Shown piece by piece: positions 35,083 through 49,205 of a DNA stretch of 64,000 nucleotides. The first letter of the stretch is position 1; every line of letters begins with the position of its first letter. Origin of the DNA: Epiperipatus broadwayi (lineage: Eukaryota; Onychophora; Udeonychophora; Euonychophora; Peripatidae); contig JAQFVV010000456.1 of assembly GCA_028023455.1 (NCBI GenBank), forward strand, positions 434,001-498,000, read 5' to 3'. The translations under genes and the position numbers were made by a program. The notes beneath the pieces are model-generated. The model saw only the letters and a list, made by a program, of their open reading frames with translations. It made no database searches and was not told the origin of the DNA.

Positions 35083-36550
35083 TGTAACCCCTCATCATCA
35101 ATCACCAATACCTCTCCTACCTTTCTTAACCACAGATAGCCGGGGGCACCAATTCTATGAATCATAAAATAAACTATTGATCTAACTTTACCTTAAAATT
35201 ATTAATGAGGCTTTCAAATGAAGTTTTACCTTAGCTTAGCTCAGTTAGGGGCCACAGAGGTCTATAAGGTGTAAAATGTACATTAGATGTGGGAGGAAAC
35301 ATTATAATTAATAGGAACAAAACATCTATTAAATTCTAAAATAAATAAGAATTAAATTGGCAAAATTTCACCATCTAAATTAACAAGTTATAGTCTATAG
35401 TTTACCTCCTCCCAATCACCCACATGCATTGAACAACCTCTACCATATTCGAAAATTAAATTAATAACTGGGAATGTAATGTTTAGTAACTATACTGTAT
35501 AGCAAGTTGGAACTGAATATAAAATAAACCTAACATTACTGAACTTTTAATTATACAATAATCTAAACTAATTAACTGAATTAATATTTAATCTAAATTA
35601 GTATTTGAATTTCTCAGGAAATTAATTTACTGCATAACTTCATTTTAAATCTATATTTCTCAACAATTATTATTTACTATTATAAAAGTAATGATGTAAA
35701 TTAAGCAATATCCTAACTAAATAATGGTAGTTAGATAATGAAAGAAATAGGGTACATTTTGATTTCAATTCATCATCTAAACAATAACTATATGATAAAG
35801 TTTCCAGAGAATCATCAAATAATCAATATTTCATACAGTGTTTGGATCAAGGAAATCAACATCATCATATATGGACATGTTCATCATTAAATTAAATGAA
35901 AAGTGTAATCATATCATATTAGATAAGTAAATGTGTGTGCATGTGTGGAAATATGAAATACAAATGTATGTCAAAGAAGAATTCTGAACACAACTTTGAA
36001 TAATAAAACATTTATTTACAAAATAGTTAAGCAAACATTTAGTTGTTTTTTTTTATAATTTGTGCAGGTACAGGTTCTAGATGTATTTAACATCAATAGT
36101 TGAATAGTTTACATGAGAGCAGATAACATAAGATAACTTTCTATCTTCTGTTCTAACACATCCCAGCTATCAAGGCATTCTGATAAGACTTATGGAAAAT
36201 ACATTATATTTTCAATACTAAAATAATACACCAACACAAACGCTTTACATTTTTCTTGCAAAATTGTTTAAATTATCAGTCAATTCTGATAAACATGCAG
36301 TGCTGAAACTATATAATTCTACACTTCAGACAATAAAATACAAGATTTACTTTACATTTGGCATCTTGTTTCAGCACTTTTAAGCTATTAATTAAGTTGA
36401 TAGGTCTATGAGAAATAATATACTGTTAAATATTTACACTAATTTATAGGATGAAACTAAAATTATAGGCATTTTACTTCAAATGCACATTAACTAAAAT
36501 AAAAGGGATTTGAATCTAGGAATAAGTATAAAATAAGAATAAGATCAAAC
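35083..36550. other. AT-rich sequence without genes
   Basis: I see no coding remnants. The bases after the PLE's (TA)n tract (TGTAACCCCTC) resemble those after the (TA)n tract at 61.37 kb (GTAACCTTT), which may mark a preferred insertion context or a shared repeat. Confidence 0.35.
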
Positions 36551-36740
36551 TATACTTTGCAAAATTGAAATAAATAATTCTATTAATTAACTATACTTTG
36601 TACTTTGCAAAATTTAAATAAATAATTCTATTAATTAACTATACTTTGTACTTTGCAAAGTTGAAATAAATAATTCTATTAATTAATTATACTTTGTACT
36701 TTGCAAAATTGAAATAAATAATTATATTCATTAACTATAC
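36551..36740. repeat. 48-bp minisatellite, about four units
   Basis: Units starting TATACTTTGTACTTTGC recur at 36592, 36640, 36688 and a partial start at 36736, exactly 48 bp apart. The first unit (36551) lacks 7 bp (TACTTTG) and gives a 41-bp interval. Confidence 0.9.
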
Positions 36741-39700
36741 ATTGTCTTCTTTTGCTTGCTTACTCAAATGATGATTGAATATTATGAAAGTTGATGATAT
36801 GAAATTTAAATGATAAATATAAAATGATTTGAAATAATAATTAAAGTTATGCATTAATGATGGATTTTTCCATATTTTTTTAAATTAATACTTTATGCAT
36901 GTGTCTCAATTATGCTGTCTGTCATAAAATAAATAATATAAATCAATCCAATCGGTTTACTTATGAACTTGTGATAAAATCATAATACAAATGATGACAA
37001 TGGCCAATCAAGCTTTAACACTAATTCTACTACAGCTGTTTTGTGAGAAAAATCAATCCTACCTTTATTTTCCTTTTTTACCAATAAATTGTCTTGCACT
37101 TGGCTATGAGTAACAGATGAAAACATTCCATATGGCACATGGGGATGAAAGATTTTCACAATTCCAATCATATAAATAACAATACAATAACTCCCAAGTC
37201 TAACTTCTGGGACTTAAAATAAACTGGTGTGGACCAATTCTCATCACCAAATATAAGGGAGATAAAATACTTGGCTTCTTATACTCGAATTCATAAAATA
37301 CAACTATCAGAACTGGAGGATTCAATCTACTCCTAACAAATACTTTAATAAATGAGAGGAAAAGTTTACTCTATCCCATACAATATATTATGTAATCTAC
37401 CCATGTCAAATATTCAAATAACTAAAAGGGGAGAAATCTCAATCACATAAGATACTATACAACATAACTAACTTCATTCTACATAGCCACTAAATACTTT
37501 TCTATCCAAGCATAATAAAGAACAATAAATTCATACTTAATAAACTTCTAATCTTTCAATTTCAATTAGCACATTCTCACCATCTGAAACCATGGCCTTA
37601 AATCATTTTTACTTTCAATTTAAATATTATTGTAGCTGGATTCAATAATAGACATGCACATATAAGCATAATAACACACAGACAATTTCAAATCCCAGTA
37701 GGTAAAGAACTACTGTAAAAATATCAACTAATAACTGTAAAAGCAATAATAAATAAATATTTCATATCTGATAAGTATCATATTTTTAACTTGGAAATAT
37801 ACTAGTTGTCAGAGAAATAAGGCAAAAATAATTTCAATTGGCAAGGTAAGACAAAATAATCTTTTTAGTGCATTTGCATTAGCACAAAAATTATAATAAA
37901 AGTTTGGTTTAAGATAAATGACAAATCTTTAAATTCTGGGTTAAAAGTTATTGAAAATCATTATTTTATAATCTATTGGAAACGCAAAAATAAACTATAA
38001 AATTTTGTATAATGAGCTTCTTTTCAAAACAGCTGTTCACCCCTTCAACATTAAATGGATATTTCTATCTTTAACATGCACAATAAAAACATAAGCACAC
38101 AATAAGACTTATATTAAAAATAATAAAAATTACCTCATATAATATTTTCTTCATATTATATTTTATGAGACATTCTTGAAGAAACAATAATAAATATAAT
38201 AATAAAATAATAAACAACCTTTTAAACTATCTATTACTAAATACCAAATAATAATAATCACTAAAGTTCTTTTTTTTTCTTTTAGGTTGAAAACGAAAAG
38301 TTTATTTACAGTTTGTAAATGACTTCTCTTGGTCATATATTAAATAACGATAATAACTGGCACAAAGATAAATATTGATGAACACATAACACATTCCTAC
38401 AGGAAGACAAATAATATTATTTTGGGTCCAGAATAGCAGTGTTCAATGTTCTTAGCAATTAGTTAATGAAACCACTGTTAACATTATGTCTGAGAATACT
38501 TCATTAATTAAGCAATAGACATTTTTTTACAACACAGATAAAACAATAATTTATCATTTCATTTCTTAGATATATTCTTAAGCATTTGTTTATATTTTTA
38601 TAGGTCATTCATTAAAATATATAACTAATTAACTGATAAAATTTACTTCGATTCCCGTAAGTTTGTTGATAATATTTTAAATAAGGAAATCCCACTGCAC
38701 ATGAGAAGAACAATTAATAAAAGAAAATCATACTCAGTTTTATACTATTTTTATAAGTTCATTCCTCAGAGCATTTGGAGAGAAATAATTAAACAATCCA
38801 TTAAATTACACATTTATTATTCTTTTTCAATTATAAATAGTCACGCAAGTGCTTCAACAATAATGATAATAAAATTAAATTATTCATATGCATATCCTCC
38901 CATCTCAACTTTCTTCTTTCATAGCTAGAAAAATTTTAATACTAAGAGTTCCTAATATGTTTAATAAAAGGTTCGCACATTTTCCAAAATAATGAAAGAA
39001 TTCACATGCTTCAGATGATCCATTATTGTTAGCATTAAATTTTAATGAAAATAATCTTGAAATATACACAGGCATTCTTCTTACTTCTTTAAAATTATGA
39101 TTAAACTTTAAATAAAACAATTTTAAAATACAAGTATGCATTTCCATTCTTTTTGTTATATAAGCAATTAAATTTAAATAATTTATAGTGTAGACACACA
39201 TACACATTTTAAATAATGATTTGAGAATTTAAACAGTTAATTAAGAGCAAAGATTGATATAGCTTGTTATGGTTGTTTTACATTCTCATATTCAGAAACC
39301 AATAATACTTTTCACTTTCAGACTGGAGACTTGGAAGAATCAGATTATAACAAAAAATTGTACTGTTAAAACTTTGTTCAGAAAGTGAATTGGAGTTCAA
39401 TCAGTAGTAGAAAAATTTAGTCAGCAGCCCACTTGGAATTTAATCAGCCCTTTTTATAGATCCCAGAACATTATCCAAGCATTTGTTCTTCCAATAATCC
39501 AAGGACATTTGAAAGTTCAAAGATCTCTAAACACAGAATTGCTCCACCCATTGCACTGACATTTTTAATTAGGAGAATTTTATGCAAGAAACTTTCTTGT
39601 CTTGAAAAGAAAAAACAAAGAAAAAAAATCATTTTATCTGTCAAATAAAAAAAATTAAATATTAAATTGAATTAAGAATTGAATATTCTGTATTTTTAAA

Positions 39701-42541
39701 GTAACATAATAAAATTAATGATAATTATTTTAACAAATAAAATATTTTATAGTATAATTATTGTTTAATAATTCACCAGTCCAGTAATCCATGAATTCAT
39801 TTAAAATGTAATTAAGCTGATTTTTTTAAAACTATTAGTTGTAAAATTAGATTTGGTTATGAGATATGATATTTGATAGTTTAATAAAGTACATAAATGA
39901 AAAATGAAGTTGAACAATGGCACAGACATACATAAATATTTACAAATAATGTACAACAGGTACTAAACTGATATGACTAAAATGACAGTTTTAATGATGA
40001 TGAGTTTTACATATTTCACTATTTACACTCTTTATTAAAATATTATAAGCAAATAAACTAGAGAATTATCTAAACAAATCTCAATACTGTTCTGCAGACA
40101 AACTAAATTAGAATTAACTCAAACTAGACTGACTACTTTTGTGACAAGGCACCCCTTAACCTATCATTAAATATACACTAAAGTAAGATATTAAACACCT
40201 ATAATTTTCAAATTACATCTATAAGTGCTTTTAAACATGTTTTCAGGTCATTAAAAAAAAATTTTTTTTTAAAATTTCAAGTTTTATATATATATGTTTT
40301 GAGCCCTACAATATTGTTAAAGCACAGCAAAAACAGACTTATATATCAAAACTATCTCTAACTTACACTCAGAATATTGAAGAGTGCAACAGAAGAAATG
40401 ATGACAGCTCTCAAAACAAATAACAATAGCAATTGCCAAAAATAAAATTGCAGTGGTAAATATACATGCTCCATACAAGATATACATAATATAATAAATC
40501 CAAGAGAAAAAGATGAACAAAGCAACAAATCTAAAAGCATGATCTCAAAAGAAGCACCTATATTTTGAGGTCAAAATTATACTAGGATTTTGTCTCTGAA
40601 CATAAAGGAAAATGAGAATGAACCATCAAAAGTATTAGAAACAATAAGAGCTGCCTTATATAAATCATTTGTGTTAAATATGAAATATGAAAATATAACT
40701 CACAGAATATACTATAATAAGAGAGATACAGTTAAAATCTCTTTATAAAATATATGTGCTAGCAAAAATAAACATCCACAAGAAAAGACACAGTCATAAT
40801 CTTTTGAATAAAATGTAGTAATAAAAATAAAATAAATAAACTCAAGAGAGATAACTATGATCTCTTGGATAATATAATGGAAAGTTAAGCATGAACAATA
40901 AAATGAGATAACATAATGCTAAAATTCCCTAAACAAATATTATAATAATTAACTGATGTGTAAAACTGATAATAAAAATTATTTTCCAAATCTGGCCTAA
41001 TAAAAATATGACCTGGAATAAGCAATAATAATATACACATCTTCACTGGTTATGCATGAACACATACATTTAAATAAATAAATGAATTACTCATGACAAT
41101 GGACAAATAACACATTAAAATTATATAGTATTAGAAAATAGTAAATATTCTGTGAACTTCTGAATATTACAATTTCCAAATAATGCATAAAAATATATCA
41201 GACAAAAATGCATATAAATAAGTACAATACATGGTAAATTACAATAGCATAAAATTATAATTACCCAGTTTACTAAAAATAAATAAAAGTCCTTTATCCT
41301 GGAGGTTTTACCATTCACCAGAAAAACAGTTTTACAATTACTATTCTGCAACTATAGAAAATTTTCTCCTAATGTTGAAAACATTTAAAATTATATGTAC
41401 AGCATTCAAAATGTCTACTATAAGTAAAAGATTTAAGCGGTTAGTATGAGCACACAAATATATTAATGGCCATTTAATTTTTTATAAAAGAATATTTGAA
41501 TATTATGCTGGAAATCTCTAGTAAAATATAGCTTTTTATTAATTCATGAAAATTATATATAACTTAATGACATGGTAGAGGAGCATATATTCTTCAGATA
41601 ATGCAGGTTTCATTATAGACTTTTTTTTTTAAATTTGTAATCATAATGAGGATAATAATGAGGTATATAGAGCAGGTGTGTAATAAAAAGTTAATTGCAC
41701 AATAAGGTTGAACAATAATAATTACTTAAAAGCATTTTATATTTTTATAAAGTATATGTCTGTTCCAGTTATTTAGTACAGTCTGCAGTTAAATGGCAAT
41801 TAGTAATCGTAACTTTTATGAACATGGTTTATTATAATGATAGAATATTAATTTTTTAAATCTAAATAGTCTGTTCTCTGTTTTTGAATTTGCTGATGTT
41901 GCTAAATAGTAGTTTCCCTCTTGAAAAATTTTATTACAAAAAAAGTAGTTTTGGGCTTGGGTATAGTGTGTGTGTATTTTTTGGTGTATTGGAGGTACAT
42001 GGAGCATAGAGCTTATTTAATGGTAGACTGTATACTTTACACTTTTATTGAAGCTTTTAATCTATTGTGGAGGGAGGGTGTTAAATGTTGGCATGGGTAA
42101 TTAGTGAAGGCTAATTTCAAGTTGATTGATTGAGTTTCATTCCAGCATGTTGTACACACACAAATAATGTCTGTGCCATTGGATGGCACAATATGTATAT
42201 ATATATATATACATATATTCAGATTTACATGGGATGATGATGATGATGTTTTCTTACACTTCATCATTTAACTTATTGTATAATTTGTATTTATACTATA
42301 GGTTTGTGAAAGAAGCTGATTAAGTCAAATAATTATGAATATGAATTTGTCAAAAAATTAAATTAACTGCAATTTTGTACAATGTTTTTTATAACAATCA
42401 AAAATTTGGCAACAAAATTTCTATAGAAGTTTATTTTAATAAAAAATACAATCATCAAAAAAATCAATCAATTTGCAATATAATTAGTTATAAATGTCAA
42501 TTGCAAGAAATAGAAAGCAAACATTAGGTAAATTAATAGCC
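36741..42541. other. Long AT-rich stretch without genes
   Basis: I found no coding remnant or RNA gene in about 5.8 kb. Low-complexity AT sequence predominates. (TA)n and (GAT)n runs lie near 42195-42250. It could be intron of an unseen gene. Confidence 0.4.
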
Positions 42542-42980
42542 AACAGTAGAGGGCTCCAGTAGGTCTATAGTCTGGAAATGAAAAAATGTGGATGATTTAG
42601 TCTACAAGTTGTGTAAGGAAGGCATAGAAAATATTAGGGATCTGTTAATTGAATGTAAATGCTTGCAAGTAGGAAAGGCACAAATAATGAAATTATGGGA
42701 AAATAAATATAAACAAATTTATTGTACAGAAAGTGGGTTCTTGGTTTTTATACTGGGTTTGGAAAAAGATAAAGAGGATTTAAATATAAAAGCCATGGAG
42801 TTTACAGAGATTATGTTGTGGAAATGGTATGGAGCAGAATAGAGAAAAATATGGGAAAAACTTAGAGTAGGGAATGGAAAGAGAATGTAAAGTGGCTAAC
42901 AGGTTTCTCTGGGCATGGTAGCTGAGAAATACCTGACTCAAAAAAGGAGAAGTCACAGTGCATCTCATCTCATCATTTCA
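42542..42980 (+). pseudogene. LINE C-terminal CCHC fragment (relative of the 20.8-kb LINE)
   Basis: An 84-codon frame (42588-42842) aligns with the last third of the 20.8-kb LINE protein. It keeps KLCKEGIENIRDLLIEC, but the first Cys is Tyr and the His is Asp, so the zinc site is destroyed. The 3' UTR shares the GTGGCTAACAGGTTT and CTGGGCAT blocks and ends in a CATCT pentamer-like tail (about 42961-42976). It is a 5' truncated, older member of the family. Confidence 0.75.
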
Positions 42981-45659
42981 TAATTATAAAATAGTTCAAG
43001 CACATTAAAAAGAGCAAAAATTAATATTTGCCAAAAAAATCTTTTATGTCTATGATTATTAGTATTATATATGATTATTATTATATATATTATTGCTGTT
43101 ATATAAAGATATATTGTATCATAAGATTTATTTGAATATATGTAAAAACAGAATAAAGAATTAAACTTTTTTTGCACTTTTAATAATATTATTAAATATG
43201 ATCTGCAGAAAGTAACTAAATCTATGATTTTATACTTTGGACTAGACATATCTAGGCTGGAAATTTCTTTTTTACTGCAGCGATCAATATTCCGGGTTGA
43301 AGTGCATTTTAAAAATTTTAGTTTTTTTTTTAATATTTCTGAAGTAACCATTGTTACTTTTCAGGCCGGTTGTTGATGATGTCGCCGCGCCCTCTGACGG
43401 TGGCAGTACGGTCTGCTTACCAGGACCAAATAAAATCATTAGTTATTTTTTTAATTATTTTTAAAATCAATTTAAAGTAATCTTTTTCTTTTTTTTTATT
43501 TAAAATATAGCAAATTATAATGAGGTTTTAGGGTTATCATTATATAATGAACTCTCAGTAATTTGTTGGCTCCTTGTATGTCATCATAGTAATGTTATAA
43601 ATTTCTGTTATGCTAAATAAGGTATTGATCTAAATTTTGAGACCATCGCCTTTCTGCCTATAAAATAAACTAATTATTAACTATCTGAATAATGAATTTT
43701 GGTATATTAATGCAATTTAATTTTATACCAGAATTTATATTTTAAAGCATTTTTTAGTAATGCTTAAACATTACATTTATTTATTTTCTGCTATATTATT
43801 TTAATTATAAAGTAATATTTGAGTTAAAATTTTATAAATATAACCCTAGAAAACAATATTCTGTAAACACTTACAAATATTATTTTATTAGTAATAATCG
43901 AATGGTTTGTTACTTCCAATTTTACAAGAAGTTCAAATACCACAACTGCTAGAACTTGGGTTATCGTCTGGAGACTTTTAAATCTGTAAAATCCACAAGG
44001 CTTTACAAACTACATTAAATCACTCAGGCATAATTTTACGTTATATAGAATTGTAAATACATTTTAAAATAATTGCTATTTTTGAATCCTTGCTATTGAA
44101 AGCGTCATTTTTAATTAATCATAATTTAATTTATTTGGTATGATTTATTATTAAACAGAAAATGCAAATATCTGGTTTATTTGCTATATAAGTATCTTAT
44201 TGCCTTCTTACTAGAATAATATTTTACTTTATTTGATGTGGTAATATAATTTATTTTATATATATATCAAGTAAAAATAAAAAACAGAAAATTGCACATG
44301 AAATTGATAGTTTTAAAACTAAGTGCATTGAATTCCGCTTTCTGCTATTAATATACCATACACTAATCATTTATTGATATTCCAGTCTTAAACAAGATAT
44401 GAATTTGGATTTTTTTTTCTGTTCTCATAAAATAAAACTCTTTAGTACCAAGGAAATTCAAAGTTAACTCATACATATAATGTTTTAAAACTATTTACAG
44501 CTGACTGCTTTTATTATAAAAAAAAAAAAAAATCCAAGTTAACTACGAATATTTTTCCCACTAAAATAAGCTTTATCATTATTAACTAAAAATTATTTTG
44601 AACTTTCAAACCATTTACTGTTTTATAGAACTTTTTTTTAAAAAGAATTCTTTACAGTTCCAATAAAAGTATTTTATTTTTGAAATATTAATATTTATTT
44701 TAATAATTATATATATATAATCAATTGAAAACAAATAAAATAATTTACTTCGATTATAACGCTAATCTTATTCATTAATAAAAAATATTTTTTTAAAAAA
44801 AAAAGTCAAAACTTGTAGGCTTCTAATGCGTAAAAAATCATAAATGTTGATATGATATATATATATCCATTTGTATAAATAGGTATTTAAAAAATAAAAA
44901 TAGCCTTTAAAGAGGCCAATTGAAGGGCAAAATATTCTCAATATCACTCAAAAAAAATAGTAATGATAAGATATTAATCACCAAGCCAATACTCTATCTG
45001 GTTTAGTGCTAAAAATCTATGGATCACAATTGGTTTTGTCACTTCCGGTGTTTAAACAGCACTTGATATCCCAAGTGACACACCATTCAATTAATTAAGA
45101 CCAAACTAATCAATTTCCAGATGATGATGGTTTACAGTTTTCTTTTTTATTTTTTAGATAAAAATAGCTACATAATCATTTACCAGATTGACAACATGGA
45201 AAAAATATATATATTCTAAGTCTACTTATAATCAGCAACAGAAACAAGTGTAATCTTTTTATCTTAATAATTTCATTTATCTAATTTCTCATTTATCTAT
45301 TGCAAAACGGAACTTACTTGTTAAGTCAAATAAGATCATTTGATTATTTTTGAGATCTAAAAGGGCCTGAGGAAGAAAAATTTCTCATGTCTATTCCATA
45401 TATCCTTGTTATTACTTCTATCATTAGTATGCCATTATTCATATGGCAAATGAACATAAATGGACTGCTCAACAACTTACATCAGCCAGCATTATGAGTT
45501 TACTGCCATTTTATCTTTAAGTTTAAAGTTAAAAAAAACAGCATTGTTTTTCTTCACAATTTTTTAATAGTTGTTAATTGATTTTCTTAGAAAGTAGGAT
45601 AAATGAGTATGTAAATATTTTTTTTTATAGATATTTTCAGTCATGTAAGATAAAAAATA
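42981..45659. other. AT-rich sequence with one GC-rich patch
   Basis: A GC-rich patch at 43360-43430 (GTCGCCGCGCCCTCTGACGG) stands out. On the minus strand it lies just upstream of an ATG in a good context (AACAATGG, 43351) opening a 128-codon lysine-rich frame with no recognised domain; the patch also contains a minus-strand donor-like GTAAGC. It could be a promoter with a first exon or the end of a mobile element, and I cannot decide. A tRNA-like minus-strand segment near 44.97-45.03 kb is too decayed to call. Confidence 0.3.
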
Positions 45660-48600
45660 ATTATGGGTCTATTCCCAGGAATCAGTCATTTAGCTGGCTA
45701 TGGCAGTGGTGGGTGGCCAAAAGCAGAGGTTATTAAGAATTGCCTGATTGCAGATCCATGCTGCCCTTTGATGATGATCTTTTATTTGGGTACTTACAAC
45801 TGCAGATCACATTCAAGGAAAAGAAGATTGCATGAAGTGGCAAAAGGGTTGTCTAATGTTAGTTAAATGGGACATTATAATGTTACTTTTAAAAAAAGAT
45901 AAAGAGGCAACTAATTTAAAAAGTGGCTGGATTCTTTATTAGAAAGGCATAAATATTGAAAATACAAGTGGAGTGGAGTTTATTATAAATAAAAAATGGA
46001 AAAATAACACTGTCAAGATTGATGGCATAAAAAAATTAGTTAATTATATTAATGGAAGTTGTCAAATGGTGATAATTTATATTTATGTCCTAACAAGGTC
46101 TGATTATTATGAAAAAGTAAAGAATTTTTATATTGATGAACAAAAATGCTTTTGGTCAGATCAAATAAGATTTTAAAATACCATACAGGAATTTATAAAC
46201 TATTGAAAGATGAAAGTGTTGTGATTAAATTTGGTTAATGTGACAGACAAAAGAGGATATAGACTTGCAGAAAAAAAACTATGTTAAATTTTTTTTAAAA
46301 AAATAACAATAATAACCAAATAGAAATGTACATGGAAGCATTCAAATAAAGTTATAGCAGAAATGAATTATATTTTGACTTAGAGAGAATATGTAATTCA
46401 AAATTATAATGTTCTTAATAGATTTGAAACAAGTAGAGATTTTAATTGGTGAAATGTAAGATATGTGTTAATGAAAAATTAGAATGACAAAAACTATTAG
46501 AAGAATAAACTGATATATCTAACCTTCAAAATATTCTAATAAATTTAAATTTAAATTTACAAATTCTTTTTAAATATTAACTGATTTTAAATATGGTTTG
46601 GACTTGACTGAAATCAATAAGAAAAGAAGGAATGTTTTATTAAGAACTGCAAGAAAGATAGGTGGTACAAAAAAAATAATAATTTTATCAGTAATTTTTT
46701 TACTGGAAAAGAGAATATATAAAAAAAGAAAAAAATATGAAAATTTTTAAAAATAGACTATTATTAATTGAATATTTAGAGTTTTGTAAATAATAGAAAA
46801 GAGAGTTAATAATGATATCAATCAATAGTATTCTGTCCAATAGACAGGTCCAGAGAGTAATCACAACATCAATTCATCTATTCTTTCATTCCATTCTCTT
46901 CCTTTCTCATTTCTTCAATTCCACATATGTCTTTCCATCTCTTATATCATCCAATAATGCATTAACAAAAACATTTAGAAGAGAATAAAAGTCTCACAAA
47001 ACAGAATCTTGATATTGAAAGAAAATTATTTTAGTAATAAGAAAAAAAATAGAAATATTATTAAAATTGAAATGACATCATGAAATATGTAAAAGAATTT
47101 CATAAAGAATGCTAGAGTAATAAAAAAAGGATTATTTACAATTATAACATTTTCTGAACTGTCAATTATTTTCTCAAAATGTGAAATGTAAAATTCTATA
47201 AAATAATGAAAATCTACAGAAAATATCAGAATTAATATTGATATTTTAAAAAAAGCAGACGAAAAAATAAAAAATAATGTTAAAAAAACTATATACTAAA
47301 TGTCTAAATGACAAAGATATATCAGGTGGATGGAAGATATAATAATAATATTTATATTTAAGAAAGATAAAGAAAATATTAGAAATTATAGACCTATCAG
47401 TATGTTAACAATTCTACACAAAATTTTTACCAAGATAATTATGTCTCACAATAAATTTTATATTCTAAGTAATCAAAAGGGTGAACTGGATATTAAAAAT
47501 TCTTTTGGCATAGTAGGATTAAGAAAAATCATAGAAAGATCCAAAGAATATAAATTGACATTAACTTTGGATTTGTAGATAATAAAAATGCATTTGATTC
47601 TATAAGTGTTTCCATGGTGATTAAAATTTTGGAACATCAAGATATAAATCCAGGATATTATCATATTTTGAAAAATATTAAAATGCACTAATCATAATTA
47701 TATTGCATAGTGATAAGAAGATTAACACTAAAAATGATATATGATAGAGTGATTCCATATCTCAAAAGCTTTATATACAAGTTTTACAAAAAAATATTTT
47801 GTAAATTAGATTGAAAAGCTAAGGGAATAAAAGTAAATGGGAACTAGTTAAGTCATCTAGATTTATCAGATGATGTGATTATTTTCAAAAAAATCGTTCA
47901 GAGTTTCAGGAGATGTTGCAGAAATTATCAAATAAAAGTAAGAAAATATAACTAATAATAAATTCTAAAAAGATTAAATTAATGTTTAATGGATTTTCTT
48001 AAAAGAAGAAATAAGTCAATTATTTTATATAGCGCAATGTTTTTTATAAACAATAATATTTAAACAGCATTATACTGTTGTACATGTGCTTTGGATTTTA
48101 AATATAAAATGAATGAATACTAACACTCTATCTTTTTCAAAGACTTTATCATGTGGTTGAAGTGTTAGTATTTATTCATTTTATATTTAAAATCCAAAGC
48201 ACATGTGCAACAGTTTAATGCTGTTTAAATATTATTGTTAAAAGAAGAAAATAAAGTTGATAATCATGAATTAAAAGAAGCTAATAACCACAAATATCTG
48301 TTGGCTTATTAATGAAAATCCAAGCATAATGGATAAAATTAATCACTAGATAAAGGAATTACATTTGTGTTTTAAAAGAAAGATTTTTAAGATGTTTTAC
48401 CAGTTTTTATTTATGGATATGAGATTTTAATCACTTGAGAAAAGGGAAATACATAAATTCCATGCTTTTCAGTGAAGTATCTAGAGATATGAGAGTAAAA
48501 AGAAAAAAATCAAAATAAAGTATTTTGAGTGAAGGAACAAACAGGTATTACTGACAACATTGAAATGAGGAATAAACTGAAGTAGTGGGAGACTGAACAT

Positions 48601-48800
48601 ATTATTAAAAGAGATGATAACAGATAGACAGATAAAATTTTAACTGAATCCCAAAAGACTGTAAAATATCTAGAAAGTGACCACATATAAGATAGATGGA
48701 TGAAATAGTGAAATTTGCTGGTGTGGTGTAGAAAAAAAGAGACTATTAAAGAAACAATTATAGTTGGAAAAACCATCCTGCACCAAGTCAATAATGGTTG
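45660..48800 (+). pseudogene. RTE-like LINE, nearly full length, decayed (copy 3)
   Basis: At about 45.79 kb the plus strand reads YLGTYNCRSHSRKRRLHEV, the start of an AP-type endonuclease domain. A later frame (45973-46176) has EFIINKKWKNNTVKIDGI, another endonuclease block. RT blocks follow at 47330-47578 (NYRPISMLTILHKIFTKI with KNSFG... and a decayed catalytic Asp region), then a motif C region near 47870-47890 and C-terminal blocks to about 48.8 kb (WMDEI and RW...G equivalents). It has many stops and indels and a nested hairpin insertion at 48014-48240. The order endonuclease-RT-C-terminus in about 3.1 kb fits an RTE-clade LINE. It is the longest of three related copies in the window. 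Confidence 0.75.
48014..48240. mobile_element. Hairpin insertion nested in the RTE LINE, with target duplication
   Basis: The flanks AAAAGAAGAAATA (48001) and AAAAGAAGAAAATA (48241) duplicate a LINE sequence that occurs once in the uninterrupted copies, so the ~227 bp between them were inserted. Inside, arms 48049-48127 and 48161-48239 (79 bp each, about three mismatches) pair around a 33-bp loop. The left end has a 35-bp extension lacking from the right. It shares the GCTTT..GGATTTTAAA and TATATAGYGC..TGTT blocks with the repeat at 53.1 kb. Confidence 0.7.
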
Positions 48801-48818
48801 AAAATTATATATATATAT

Positions 48819-49059
48819 TATAATTAAAATGATAAATTTAACGGTTTACAAACAATTACAAACAATACTTAAATCCGCAGAAATACTTTCTCGGTTAATT
48901 TCTTAAACCTGCCTCAACTGCCATTAAATTCAAAAACAAAAGCGGAAGCAAACGTCATCAATTCAAATTTCACGAATCTCATATTTTAATGTTCTGCTGA
49001 TTTAAGGATTGTTTGTAATTGTTTGTAAACCGTTAAATTTATTATTTCAATTATAATTA
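48819..49059. mobile_element. Inverted-repeat element (~240 bp)
   Basis: Arms 48819-48884 and 48992-49059 share AACGGTTTACAAACAATTAC and continue to TCAGCAGAA/TCCGCAGAA. The ~107-bp interior is richer in GC and unlike the arms. It is MITE-like, has no coding capacity, and lies just after the RTE LINE. Confidence 0.65.
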
Positions 49060-49096
49060 CAATTTTGTTTTTAATTAACGGACATTTTATTTATTT

Positions 49097-49205
49097 TATA
49101 TATATATATAAGTTTGGTATAAAATAATAGTCATTACTTTGCTAAGCCAGGGTTTCAATACAGTTTATCTTTGTCAAAACACGACTAAAGTGAATGCTTT
49201 GTAGA
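49097..49205 (-). repeat. PLE-tail-like repeat, second copy
   Basis: A (TA)n tract at about 49097-49112 is followed by the same ordered block as at 4.5 kb. On the minus strand it reads TTTTGACAAAG, a short spacer, TTGAAACCCTGG, a hammerhead-tail-like arrangement. The core is too degenerate to be a ribozyme. Confidence 0.45.

Noticed and set aside
36551-36740. CRISPR array
   Set aside because: Units are contiguous with no spacers; it is a 48-bp minisatellite in eukaryotic DNA.
42965-43351. 128-codon minus-strand frame as a confident gene
   Set aside because: Most of its C-terminal half is Ile/Tyr-rich translation of AT repeats. Only the first part and upstream GC patch are of interest, and I list that as a finding only.
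44960-45035. tRNA-like minus-strand segment (D-arm and anticodon-stem resemblance)
   Set aside because: The T arm and B box are not recognisable, so it is too decayed to call even a SINE.
45360-45400. Hammerhead core CTGAGGA with a stem-like AGAAA..TTTCT
   Set aside because: The GAAA segment is absent (CATGTC instead) and stem I does not pair; possibly a decayed PLE tail.
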